From Algoriphagus oliviformis (GTDB lineage: Bacteria; Bacteroidota; Bacteroidia; Cytophagales; Cyclobacteriaceae), in NCBI RefSeq assembly GCF_017254915.1, contig NZ_JAFKCT010000001.1, forward strand, positions 496,001 through 560,000: a DNA stretch of 64,000 bases, written 5' to 3'. The position numbers and the translations under genes were made by a program. Below, piece after piece: positions 8,577 through 16,487 of the stretch. The notes below the pieces were generated by a model. The model was not told the origin of the DNA and did no database searches. It worked only from the letters and a program-made list of their open reading frames with translations. Each line of letters starts with the position of its first letter. Position 1 is the stretch's first letter.

Positions 8577-9418
8577 CAGAGCATGCCGAGTTTGGTCTCA
8601 AAATAGGTTCCCAGCAGCAGGGAAAGCTTTTGGGAATTGGGGATGCGGACGCGCTTTTCGGTAATCGTCTCGGCGGGCATGCCCTTGATTTTCTCAAACA
8701 GCTTTTGATAATAAAGGTATGCGATGCGCACGCCCAGCTTGGCCCCGGAGGGCAGCTGCTCTATGCCGATGAGCGAGGCAGCAAAATCCCGACGGATATC
8801 CTCTTCGATCTCGGCTTTCATCGCGTTGTCAAAGATCCGGTAGTCCACACCGGGAAAATATACCCGACCACGCTCTTCGTAGTCACTCTTGATGTCGCGT
8901 AGGAAGTTGACTTTTTGGAAAGCCGATCCCAGCTTGCAAGCAGGCACCCGCAGACGCTCGTATTGCTCCTCATCCCCTTCGCAGAAGACCTTCAGGCACA
9001 TCAGACCCACCACTTCGGCTGAGCCATAGATGTACTCGTTGTACTTTGAGTCGTCGTAGATCTGGAAGTCCAGGTCCATTTCCATGCTATGGAGAAAAGC
9101 ATCGATCAGACCAAGGTCTATCTGGTACTGGTTTACGATGAGCTGAAAGGCGTGGAGTACCGGATTGAGCGATACCCCACTCTCTATGGCATGGTAAGTG
9201 TCAGTTTTAAACCGGGCCAAGAGTTCTTTCTTGTTTTTGTCGTGAAACGTATCGACAATCTCGTCCGCATACCTCACAAAGCCATAGATGGCGTAGATCG
9301 GCATGTGGAACTTCCGGTCCATGGTCTTGATGCCAAGCGTGAAGCTGGTGCTGTACCGATGGGTGATCAAGCGGGCGCACTCAAGGGAAGTCTGGTCAAA
9401 AAGCGCTACAGAGTCCAT
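8576..9418 (-). CDS. crtB: Phytoene synthase CrtB
   Basis: 280 residues of the squalene/phytoene synthase family. The two aspartate motifs that bind Mg-diphosphate are present: 'DEIVD' at 52-56 and 'DIKSD' at 175-179, the latter in the typical 'NFLRDIKSDYEERGR'. 'STSF' near residue 23 and 'VYFP' after the second motif are also standard. It condenses two GGPP to phytoene at the membrane surface. The start lies 21 bp after the crtI stop and the stop overlaps the crtYcd start. The preceding step, GGPP synthase (crtE), is not in this window. Confidence 0.95.
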   Translation of the reverse strand: MDSVALFDQTSLECARLITHRYSTSFTLGIKTMDRKFHMPIYAIYGFVRYADEIVDTFHDKNKKELLARFKTDTYHAIESGVSLNPVLHAFQLIVNQYQIDLGLIDAFLHSMEMDLDFQIYDDSKYNEYIYGSAEVVGLMCLKVFCEGDEEQYERLRVPACKLGSAFQKVNFLRDIKSDYEERGRVYFPGVDYRIFDNAMKAEIEEDIRRDFAASLIGIEQLPSGAKLGVRIAYLYYQKLFEKIKGMPAETITEKRVRIPNSQKLSLLLGTYFETKLGML

Positions 9419-9439
9419 AGTTTCAATATACTTAATTAT

Positions 9440-10924
9440 CTATAAATGATGATCCTTGACTACCTCCCGGGCGACCACCTCTCCTGATATGAGTGAGGGA
9501 GGTACTCCAGGCCCCGGCACGGTCAGCTGTCCAGTGTAATACAAATTTTTAAGCCTTTTGTTTTTCAGGCTGGGCTTCAGCAGGGCTGTCTGCCTCAACG
9601 TATTCGCCAATCCGTATGCATTGCCCTTGTAGGCATGGTAGTCGGCCTGGAAATCGCTGTGGGCATAGGATCTCTTGAAAATCACGTGCGATCTCACCTC
9701 CTGACCGGTGATGCGCTCCAGTCTATCGAGGATGAGGTGGTAGTATTTTTCGCGCAGCTCCTCCGAATCTTCCAAGCCCGGAGCCAAGGGAATGAGGAGA
9801 AAGAGGTTTTCCATTCCGTCGGGCGCGACCGTCGGGTCGGTGACAGAGGGGACAGAAGCATAGAAAAGCGGGCGCTCCGGCCATCTCGGGTGGGTATAGA
9901 TCGCATCCGCATGCGGCCCCAGCGGCTCGTCAAAAAACAGGTTGTGATGGCGGAGGCCTGTCAGCCTCTTGTCCACTCCCAGATAGAAAAGCAAGCAAGA
10001 CGGGGCCAAGACGCGCTTGTCCCAATTCTCCTCGGAGTAGTTGCTGTAGTTTGGGTTCAGCAGCTGTCGGTCCACATGGTGGTAGTCTGCTCCGGCTATG
10101 ACCACATCGGCGGCTATCCGCTCTCCACTCACCAGACGCAGCTGCTTGACCTTCCCGTCGGCTACTTCGATTTCCTCCACTTCGGCGGAATAGCGCATCT
10201 TCACGCCTTTTTCCTCTGCCAAGCTGACCATCGCACGGATGATCTCGTGCATGCCTTTTTTGGGATACCAAGTGCCCAAAGCGATGTCGGCATAGTTCAT
10301 CAGACTGTACAGGGCGGGGATATTTTCGGCGGTTTCGCCGAGAAAGAGCACCGGGAATTCCATCAGGCGGATGATTTTCTCGTTGGAAAAAAACTTCCGC
10401 ACATGCTTGGCCATGGACTGGAAGATGTCCAGCCGCAGGACGTCGAGCAGGAGGCCGGGAGAGGCAAACTCCAGAATGGATCGGCTGGGTCTTTGCACCA
10501 AATCGTGGATTCCGACTTGGTATTTGTATCTGGCTTGGGCTAGAAAGCTATCCAGCTGGTCTCCTGCCCCGGGCTCCAGCTTTTCCAGCATCGCCTTGAA
10601 CTGGCCCAGGTCGGCCGGAATATCCAGGGTATCCTTTTCTCCGAAAACCACGGCGTAGGAAGGATCCAGGCGGATGAGGTCGTAGTAGTCGGAGACTTTC
10701 TTGCCAAAGGCGGCAAAATACCGCTCAAAGACGTCTGGCATCCAATACCAGCTGGGCCCCATGTCGAAGGTAAATCCTTCCGCCTCAAATTTTCGGGCTC
10801 TTCCGCCAGGGGAATCGTTTTTTTCCAGCAAGGTGACGCTACACCCTCCGCTGTGGGCGAGGTGTGTAGCTGCTGAGAGCCCGGCAAAGCCAGACCCGAT
10901 CACCACCACGTGTTTCTGGGGCAT
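9440..10924 (-). CDS. crtI: Phytoene desaturase CrtI
   Basis: 494 residues. The N-terminal FAD-binding Rossmann motif 'VVVIGSGFAGLSAATHLA' and 'LLEKNDSPGGRARKF' are followed by 'FDMGPSWYWMPD', the classic CrtI N-terminus. The C-terminus has the CrtI-type signature 'YTGQLTVPGPGVPPSLISG'. The enzyme desaturates phytoene to lycopene with FAD. The frame extends to 10981, but the ATG at 10924 starts two residues before the Rossmann strand and lies four bases after the sigma-factor stop. A 3,4-desaturase (CrtD) of the same family would be needed for flexixanthin-type pigments; only one family member is present here. Confidence 0.95.
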   Translation of the reverse strand: MPQKHVVVIGSGFAGLSAATHLAHSGGCSVTLLEKNDSPGGRARKFEAEGFTFDMGPSWYWMPDVFERYFAAFGKKVSDYYDLIRLDPSYAVVFGEKDTLDIPADLGQFKAMLEKLEPGAGDQLDSFLAQARYKYQVGIHDLVQRPSRSILEFASPGLLLDVLRLDIFQSMAKHVRKFFSNEKIIRLMEFPVLFLGETAENIPALYSLMNYADIALGTWYPKKGMHEIIRAMVSLAEEKGVKMRYSAEVEEIEVADGKVKQLRLVSGERIAADVVIAGADYHHVDRQLLNPNYSNYSEENWDKRVLAPSCLLFYLGVDKRLTGLRHHNLFFDEPLGPHADAIYTHPRWPERPLFYASVPSVTDPTVAPDGMENLFLLIPLAPGLEDSEELREKYYHLILDRLERITGQEVRSHVIFKRSYAHSDFQADYHAYKGNAYGLANTLRQTALLKPSLKNKRLKNLYYTGQLTVPGPGVPPSLISGEVVAREVVKDHHL

Positions 10925-10928
10925 TGGA

Positions 10929-11441
10929 TCAGTTTTTATGCATATACACCTCGAGGGACTCCTTGAGCTGCTTACGGGCAATATGGATTCTATTTTTTAC
11001 AGTTCCTATGGGGATTTGGAGCTCCTCGGCGATCTCGTGATACTTAAAACCCCTGAAAAACATCTCAAAAGGAACCTTGTGCGAATCGTCCAGCCTATCG
11101 ATGGCAATGCGGATATCTCGCAGCGCAAAGGAACCGAAGGCGCCGTTTTCTATGGTCTCCTTTCCCGAGTTGAGGTAGAAGTGGTTTTCGGTGGTGTCCA
11201 CGAAAGTCCCTCTCCGAGCCGCCCGTTGGTAGTTGGTGATGAAGGTATTCCGCATGATTGTGTAGAGCCAGGCTTTGAGGTTGGTGCCTTCGGCAAACTT
11301 CTCCTTGTTGGAAAAAGCCTTCAGGATGGTGTCCTGCAGCAGGTCCTTGGCGTCGTCTACGTCCTTGGTCAATCGCAAGGCAAAGGGCTTCAGAGAGCCC
11401 GATGCCTTGTCAAGTGAGTAGCTAAATTCTAAAGTGGTCAT
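10929..11441 (-). CDS. ECF-type RNA polymerase sigma factor
   Basis: 170 residues. Region 2 is seen in 'FALRLTKDVDDAKDLLQDTILKAF' and 'NLKAWLYTIMRNTFITNYQR'; region 4 in 'VPFEMFFRGFKYHEIAEEL' followed by the recognition helix 'GTVKNRIHIARKQLKE'. There is no region 1 or 3, so it is an ECF (group 4) sigma factor. It is the first gene of the carotenoid operon, with four bases to crtI. No anti-sigma gene is adjacent. The same arrangement, sigma factor before crtI, suggests that it controls its own operon or other pigment/stress genes. A promoter and a perfect inverted repeat lie just upstream. Confidence 0.93.
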   Translation of the reverse strand: MTTLEFSYSLDKASGSLKPFALRLTKDVDDAKDLLQDTILKAFSNKEKFAEGTNLKAWLYTIMRNTFITNYQRAARRGTFVDTTENHFYLNSGKETIENGAFGSFALRDIRIAIDRLDDSHKVPFEMFFRGFKYHEIAEELQIPIGTVKNRIHIARKQLKESLEVYMHKN

Positions 11442-11451
11442 TGTGGCATTG

Positions 11452-11487
11452 TTTTGTTTAACGAAATGTAGTAAACGTTAAACAAAA
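11452..11487. promoter_or_regulatory. Perfect 12-bp inverted repeat over the crt promoter (candidate operator)
   Basis: TTTTGTTTAACG at 11452-11463 and CGTTAAACAAAA at 11476-11487 are perfect reverse complements separated by 12 bp. The element spans the promoter between and over its -33/-7 elements. The size and symmetry fit a dimeric or tetrameric helix-turn-helix repressor; the MerR/CarH-like protein 1 kb away is the obvious candidate, but that link is inference. Confidence 0.55.
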
Positions 11488-11494
11488 AGACAAA
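11463..11494 (-). promoter_or_regulatory. Promoter of the sigma/crtI operon
   Basis: Read on the minus strand: TTTG (complement of 11491-11494), a 20-bp spacer, then TACATTTC (complement of 11463-11470), one mismatch from the Bacteroidota primary-sigma -7 element TAnnTTTG. The start codon follows about 20 bp downstream. Confidence 0.55.
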
Positions 11495-11738
11495 CTTTTC
11501 CGGAAAAAATGGATTGGACTGGCGGGATTCCAAGCAGCTTGTTTCCTTGACTATCAATACTTTCGGGTGGAAAAAAGCGTGATTTTATGCCCTGAAAGCT
11601 TCCAGAGGCACTTTTCTGACCTTCTCGAAGCTTTGATTCCAAGAGGGATGTATCCCAAAAAAAATTTCTCCGCCTTTCAGAAATAGCTGGGATACCGGAC
11701 GAGAGGGGTCCAAACCAAAACTCCGGAGCTCCAAATCA

Positions 11739-12356
11739 GAATCGTCCTCCACCGCCCATTTCGGTCCACGCATGCACCAGAAGATCCGCCCGTTGTTTAT
11801 CCTACTCAATCCACCCCATACCGACAATGTGCTGATCAGGCTGCAGTCAGGCGTGGAATCGGCTACGATAGAACGGTTGGAAAATCTCTTCCAAAAGCAC
11901 AATCCAGACATCCCTTTTGAGATTGACTTCGTCGACGATGCGTATGAGTCGCTCTACACCGCCGAGCTGAAAGTGGCGCTCCTGTCCAAGTACTTCGCAG
12001 CCGTGGCGATCTTCATTTCTTGCTTGGGACTGATCGGGATGGCCGCATTCACTGCGGAGCGGAGGACGAAGGAAATCGGAATCCGGAAGACACTTGGCGC
12101 GAGTGCGTTCCATGTCGTCAGGCTGCTCTCGGCTGACTTCACGCTGATTGTGGTGCTGGCCATCGTGCTGTCCATACCCCTGGGGTATTGGTTTACCGAG
12201 GCGTGGCTGGAAGGATTTGCCTATCACGTCCTGTTGGAATGGTGGTTCTATGTGGGAATTGGGATCGCGGTATTGGCCGTCGCCCTAGGTACGATCGGCA
12301 CCCAGACGATCAAGGCTGCGCTTACCGACCCCGTAAAAAGCCTAAAAAACGACTGA
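11739..12356 (+). pseudogene. C-terminal remnant of a MacB-type FtsX-like ABC transporter permease
   Basis: The open part, from ATG 11772, gives 194 residues that match only the end of the ~800-residue Bacteroidota ABC permeases: a periplasmic piece ('MHQKIRPLFI', 'FVDDAYESLYTAE'), then three membrane helices with 'ISCLGLIGMAAFTAERRTKEIGIRKTLGA' type coupling-loop sequence and the closing 'AALTDPVKSLK'. In-frame codons just before the ATG still read like the family ('HFGPRMHQ'), but homology disappears upstream of about 11750. The first helix, the MacB periplasmic domain and the first FtsX domain are gone, and no ABC ATPase is nearby. It is best read as a decayed deletion remnant. Expression of a partial protein is not excluded. 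Confidence 0.75.
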
Positions 12357-12363
12357 TACCGGA

Positions 12364-13260
12364 TTACTTTTCCTGCATCACCGGGCTGATCTCTCCGAGG
12401 ATCTCCTTGAAGTCCCCGAAATCCTTCATCAGGCGGACATTGGAGGGAATGGTCAGCCCCTTGTCGATGACCTGGTATCCGGAGGTAAGGATCTGTGCCT
12501 CGGGAAACTGCTTCGAAAGGGAATCGAGGTAGGCTTGCGCCTCGTCATTGGCGGGCTGGGAGGTCAGTACAGTCAGCAGATAATCGGGCTGATGCAGCCT
12601 ATACACCGAAAGCAGGTCTCCAAAAGGGGTGCTTTGACCCAAGTAGATGACCCTGTGTCCGTTGACCTTGATCAGGTAGCTGGAAAAAAGCAGTGAAATC
12701 TCGTGCAGCTCGCCCTCTGGGAGAAAGAGCAAAAACTTCTTTCCTCCGTGGGACCAATTGACACAGTCAATGGCGACAATCAGCTTTTGGCGGACCAGAT
12801 TGGAAATGAAGTGCTCCTGCGCCGGCGTGATCGCGCCTGTCTGCCACAGGATTCCGATCTTGGCCATGAAGGGATAGATGACATCAAACATCGTCTGCTC
12901 AAACCCAAGCTTTTGGATGCTCGTGGAGAGGAACCTTTCGAAGCCCTCCTCATCCATGTCTATCATGCAAAAGGTCAAGCCATGGATCATGTCATGCTGG
13001 GCCATGGAGGCCTCGGCCATATCCAGCACCACCGTGCGTATCTCCTCGCGCGACATAGCCACGATCTTGCTGATCTTAAAGCCGTTTTCGTTGAGAAAGG
13101 CCACATTCAAAATCAGCTTCAAGTCCCCATCGTCGTAATACCGGATATTGGTCTCAGTCCGCTTTGGATTGAGCAGATTGTAGCGCTGCTCCCATATCCG
13201 CAGGGTATGGGCCTTGATGCCTGACAGCTGTTCCAGATCCTTGATCGAATAGTTGCTCAC
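12364..13260 (-). CDS. MerR-family regulator with B12-binding-like domain (CarH/LitR type)
   Basis: 298 residues. Residues 1-70 are a MerR DNA-binding domain ('YSIKDLEQLSGIKAHTLRIWEQRY', 'NIRYYDDGDL'). Residues ~90-165 are a four-helix B12-binding-2 domain with the W-x9-EH motif of CarH intact (W139, E149, H150). Residues ~170-290 are a Rossmann cobalamin-binding-like domain; the axial-ligand motif ExHxxG is E184-L-H186-E-I-S189, so the His is kept but the last Gly is Ser. In CarH proteins adenosylcobalamin keeps the repressor bound until light breaks it. The start is GTG, overlapping the crtZ stop by four bases (GTGA). Place in the carotenoid cluster supports a pigment-control role. Confidence 0.85.
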   Translation of the reverse strand: MSNYSIKDLEQLSGIKAHTLRIWEQRYNLLNPKRTETNIRYYDDGDLKLILNVAFLNENGFKISKIVAMSREEIRTVVLDMAEASMAQHDMIHGLTFCMIDMDEEGFERFLSTSIQKLGFEQTMFDVIYPFMAKIGILWQTGAITPAQEHFISNLVRQKLIVAIDCVNWSHGGKKFLLFLPEGELHEISLLFSSYLIKVNGHRVIYLGQSTPFGDLLSVYRLHQPDYLLTVLTSQPANDEAQAYLDSLSKQFPEAQILTSGYQVIDKGLTIPSNVRLMKDFGDFKEILGEISPVMQEK

Positions 13261-13703
13261 TCCTCGTCTCTTTTAAAGTATTTCCTGGGGACCAAAAACA
13301 GTCCAAACGAAACCGCATCGTCCTTTTGGTTGCTGCGGTGATGTGCCTGATGGGCTTTGAAAATCCCCCGCATGAAGGGATTCCGCGGTTTTCCAAACCA
13401 CTTCAGACGCCGATGAACCCAGACATCATGAAGGACAAAATACAATAGTCCGTACACGCTGATCCCGATTCCGATCCAAAACCTATAGTCCAGAGCCTCT
13501 ACCCCCAAAAGGATGAGCACTACCGCTACGCTCCCAAAAAGCAGGGAAAACAGGTCATTCAGCTCAAAGAAAGACTTCGAGGGCTGATGGTGCGTCTTGT
13601 GGATCATCCACAGTGGCCCATGCATGAGGTACTTGTGTATCCACCAGCCCGCAAGTTCCATTGCGGCAAATCCTATCGCTATGAACAGTATCGCGTTGAC
13701 CAT
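13257..13703 (-). CDS. crtZ: Beta-carotene 3-hydroxylase CrtZ
   Basis: 148 residues, a small membrane di-iron hydroxylase. Histidine motifs of CrtZ are all present: 'HKYLMHG', 'HKTHH', 'LHDVWVHRR' and 'HQAHH'. It adds 3-hydroxyl groups to beta-ionone rings; with CrtW it gives 3-hydroxy-4-keto end groups. It lies 112 bp downstream of cruF and overlaps the GTG start of the MerR gene by four bases, so hydroxylase and regulator are translationally coupled. Confidence 0.94.
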   Translation of the reverse strand: MVNAILFIAIGFAAMELAGWWIHKYLMHGPLWMIHKTHHQPSKSFFELNDLFSLLFGSVAVVLILLGVEALDYRFWIGIGISVYGLLYFVLHDVWVHRRLKWFGKPRNPFMRGIFKAHQAHHRSNQKDDAVSFGLFLVPRKYFKRDEE

Positions 13704-13815
13704 TATCGAAACAACCAGAATCCCGGCGATTTGTTAGAAGTCCCATCGAGAATTGTTTCCCGGATGCGTCCTGGAGGGTTGGGCTCCCGCCCACAAGCCG
13801 AAATGGATCCGGAGA

Positions 13816-14499
13816 TCAGACCTCCAGCGTGAAATTCAATATCGTAAAGAAAAGAATCATCGCCATCAGCAGCCACACCGCCAGCGGGTTGGATTTCTCA
13901 AAATTCGCCTTGCGGTAGATCAGGTGGATCAGAAACGACACCCCAAACCAGCCCGCGTAGTTGCCCGGAGGGATGATGTCAAACTTCCACACCCAGAAGT
14001 CCAAGGCCACGGCCACGGGCTCGATGATGTAGTCCAGGGAGGTCATGGCCAAAGCGCCCAGGAATGCCGCATAGTAGTCATTCGGGATTTTGTGGAAAAC
14101 GGTACCCGTGAGGTAGCTGAGGACAAACCAGTTGACTCCGATGACGATGGGCACCTCCCAAAGCTTTGGCCCCAGTGTCTGCCCATACACATAGTCTCCG
14201 TAGAGGTAGCCCGTATGGATGCCGACCAGCTCGGAGCCAAATCCCAGCCAGAATGCCGCCGCGGCATAGATGGGGAAGGCGTCGTTCCATCCCTTGTGGT
14301 AAAACAGCACCAGAAACAGCGTCGCCAACAGCTGCGCCGGCGTGAGGCTCAGAAACAGCTCCCTGTACTCCGGGAGACTCAAGCCCACCACTCCGACGAG
14401 GTAGAGCGCAACCACTACGATTTTGCCGATCAACAATCTGGAAACTCGGGGTTCCCCCCGCGATGGGACATATTTGTGCATAATGGGATCGAAAGCCAA
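13816..14499 (-). CDS. cruF: Carotenoid 1,2-hydratase-type membrane protein (CruF, DUF422)
   Basis: About 227 residues, seven or so hydrophobic helices, of the DUF422 'carotenoid biosynthesis protein' family. Typical pieces are 'FWLGFGSELVGIHTG', 'GDYVYG', 'PKLWEVPIVIGVNWFVL' and 'ALDFWVWKFDIIPPGNYAGWFGVSFL'. CruF hydrates the psi end of gamma-carotene or of bacterioruberin precursors. Its presence beside crtW, crtZ and crtYcd points to a monocyclic product of the flexixanthin/saproxanthin kind. The first start at 14499 gives six residues before a second ATG at 14481, which may be the true start. First gene of the cruF-crtZ-merR unit. Confidence 0.85.
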   Translation of the reverse strand: MAFDPIMHKYVPSRGEPRVSRLLIGKIVVVALYLVGVVGLSLPEYRELFLSLTPAQLLATLFLVLFYHKGWNDAFPIYAAAAFWLGFGSELVGIHTGYLYGDYVYGQTLGPKLWEVPIVIGVNWFVLSYLTGTVFHKIPNDYYAAFLGALAMTSLDYIIEPVAVALDFWVWKFDIIPPGNYAGWFGVSFLIHLIYRKANFEKSNPLAVWLLMAMILFFTILNFTLEV

Positions 14500-14577
14500 A
14501 GTTTCGTCTAGGGATGCTTAACTTTGGGTGCCGGTTTTTGTTGGCAACAAAAGTAACCAAAACCCCTTTTCTCCCTT

Positions 14578-14880
14578 ATGATTCTGTACAATATCACCAT
14601 AAACGTCACCCCCGACATCGAAGAGGACTTTATTTCCTGGATGAGGGACACGCACATTCCCGAGGTCCTCAGCACCGGCATCTTCTCCGAGCACAAGTTT
14701 TTCCGCCTCCTCCATGAGTCCGAAGACGGATCTACCAACTACTGCATCCAGTATTTCACCAACAGCATGGAGCAGATGATGGAGTATGAGAAGAAGCATG
14801 CCGCGCTGCTGAGAGCGAAGACCCAGGAAAGATATCGGGACAAGGCCGTGGCCTTCCGAACCCTCTTGGAGTCGATTTGA
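14578..14880 (+). CDS. DUF4286 family protein
   Basis: 100 residues, matching the small DUF4286 family of Bacteroidota: 'MILYNITINV' start, 'WMRDTHIPEVLSTGIFSEHKFFRLL', 'YCIQYF' and 'YEKKHAALLRAKTQERY'. The ferredoxin-like alpha/beta pattern suggests a small soluble dimer, similar in shape to antibiotic-biosynthesis monooxygenase folds, with no known function. It is divergent from cruF, 78 bp away, and is followed by a terminator, so it is monocistronic. Confidence 0.85.
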   Translation: MILYNITINVTPDIEEDFISWMRDTHIPEVLSTGIFSEHKFFRLLHESEDGSTNYCIQYFTNSMEQMMEYEKKHAALLRAKTQERYRDKAVAFRTLLESI

Positions 14881-14887
14881 CATTCAC

Positions 14888-14923
14888 CGGGAGCTGCGGG
14901 GATGCGGCTCCCTATCCTTTTTT
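14888..14923 (+). terminator. Intrinsic terminator of the DUF4286 gene
   Basis: GGGAGC (14889-14894) pairs with GCTCCC (14907-14912), with additional inner pairs, followed by a T-rich run ending at 14923. It lies eight bases after the stop. Confidence 0.7.
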
Positions 14924-15272
14924 GCGCTCCCAAACAGCCCCTCTTCTCCGAGGCCCAAGTTTTTTTACGCTAGGCCAACTGAGCAAAATCAAGCCCTTTT
15001 TCGAAATATACCAACTCATCTTACCCGGTTTGGCCCCCTGATTCAGTTGTAACTTCCTGTTTTTTTCCTATTTTTCACAAAGGCAGTGTCGCCAAGACTT
15101 GCCTTTCGTTGTTCAGGACCACGAGGCCGTTGCTTCACTTTGTCAAAGCCTAAGCTCCCGGAGCCTGAAACAAGTACGATTACCGTTAGTTCCGGCCCCT
15201 TGCTGCAATTCTGTCGCCGACTATCCCGCCGGAAGCTTTGTTTTAGCCCAGTTCCGATTAACGCAACGCTCC
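14924..15272. other. Intergenic stretch without recognisable gene
   Basis: About 350 bp between the DUF4286 terminator and the DUF3500 gene. The DUF3500 frame stays open back to a TTG at 15099, but those 58 codons are rich in Pro, Ser and Cys and precede a clear signal peptide, so I treat them as non-coding. No repeat, RNA gene or clear promoter is seen. Confidence 0.5.
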
Positions 15273-16337
15273 ATGAAATCCCTTTTCCTGTCTTCCCTGG
15301 TTCTTTTTGTCTGCATGGCACCAGTCCAGGCTCAGTCCCTTGACCAAGTCAGGGCAAAAACCCTCACTTTTCTCCAGTCTCTAGAGGAAGAGCAACAAAG
15401 TCAAATTCACCTAGCCATGGACGACAGCTCTCGGACGGAATGGACCAACTTGCCTTTGGGCCTGGCTCCTCGGGTCGGAGTGAGGTACGGCGATCTTTCG
15501 GAGAAAAGCAAAATCGCCTTTCACCAAGTCTTGAGTGCCCTGCTCAGCTCCCAGGGCTATTTGAAGACCTTTGCCATCATGCAGGTGGACGACATACTCC
15601 ATGAGCTCTTTGAGATCCAATTCCAGCGGGGACAGATCAATGAAAACTCCATCAAAATGATCCGAGGCCTCAATTGGGACTATGGAAACTACTATATCGC
15701 GCTTGCCGGAAATCCCGAGGGCGAATGGGGATTGAAATTTGAAGGTCACCACATCTCGATAAACTTGACCGGCGCAGGAGATGAATTCACCATGACTCCC
15801 TTTTTCCTGGGCTCGGATCCTGCCGTGGTAGAGGATACCCAATATGCCGGACTACGCCCTTTGAGCAAAGAGGAAGACTACGGCTTTTGGCTGATCCACG
15901 CGCTAGACGAAGGACAAAAGGCGAAGGCAACTTTGGAGGGAAAAGTCCCTGGGGACATTATCACCAGCCCAGAGCGTCCGCAATGGCTGGAAGAATTCCA
16001 GGGCATCAAAGGCGCCGAACTCGACGAGGGCCAACAGAAAATCCTCCACTACCTGATCGAAGAATACATCGGCAATCTACATCCCTCCAAAGCGGAGGAA
16101 TATCTGGCCAAGCTTCACGCAAGGGGGATGGGTGAGGTTTATTTTGCGTGGATTGGGAGCTATGAACCGATGAAGCCCCACTACTATGTCATTCACTCTC
16201 CCGATTTTCTGATCGAATACGACAATGTCGGGTTCTTGGACAACGCCAACCATATCCACACGATTTGGAGGGAAAAAGGAAACAATTTCGGTGAGGACAT
16301 TTTGAAAAAGCACCGCATGGAGCATAGCCACAATTAA
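15273..16337 (+). CDS. Secreted DUF3500 domain protein
   Basis: 354 residues. Residues 1-20 are a signal peptide ending in 'VQAQ'. The remainder is the DUF3500 family: 'LPLGLAPRVGVRYGDLSEKSK', 'FEGHHISINL', 'PFFLGSDPA' and, near the end, 'AWIGSYEPMKPHYYVIHSP' with 'HIHTIWREKGNNFGEDIL'. 'EGHHIS' and 'NHIHT' are histidine-rich and may bind a metal, but no reaction is known for the family. The family often sits with secreted hydrolases. The ATG at 15273 was chosen because it starts the signal peptide. It is followed by ggt on the same strand, 150 bp on. Confidence 0.85.
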   Translation: MKSLFLSSLVLFVCMAPVQAQSLDQVRAKTLTFLQSLEEEQQSQIHLAMDDSSRTEWTNLPLGLAPRVGVRYGDLSEKSKIAFHQVLSALLSSQGYLKTFAIMQVDDILHELFEIQFQRGQINENSIKMIRGLNWDYGNYYIALAGNPEGEWGLKFEGHHISINLTGAGDEFTMTPFFLGSDPAVVEDTQYAGLRPLSKEEDYGFWLIHALDEGQKAKATLEGKVPGDIITSPERPQWLEEFQGIKGAELDEGQQKILHYLIEEYIGNLHPSKAEEYLAKLHARGMGEVYFAWIGSYEPMKPHYYVIHSPDFLIEYDNVGFLDNANHIHTIWREKGNNFGEDILKKHRMEHSHN

Positions 16338-16487
16338 CCCACGCGAACTCCGATACCTGCCACCGATACCGTTTTTATGCTTGCAGAAAGCAATCTCACA
16401 ACTTTAAATTCTTACAGAAGGGCCCGAATAACCTCACTATCAAATTTTAAGCTCCTTTTTAATCCATAGAATCAACCCTTCCAATTC

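Noticed and set aside
11585..11911. 108-residue frame on the minus strand upstream of the permease remnant
   Set aside because: Only its last ~55 residues look protein-like; its first half is antisense to the permease remnant. Kept only as part of the deletion-scar observation.
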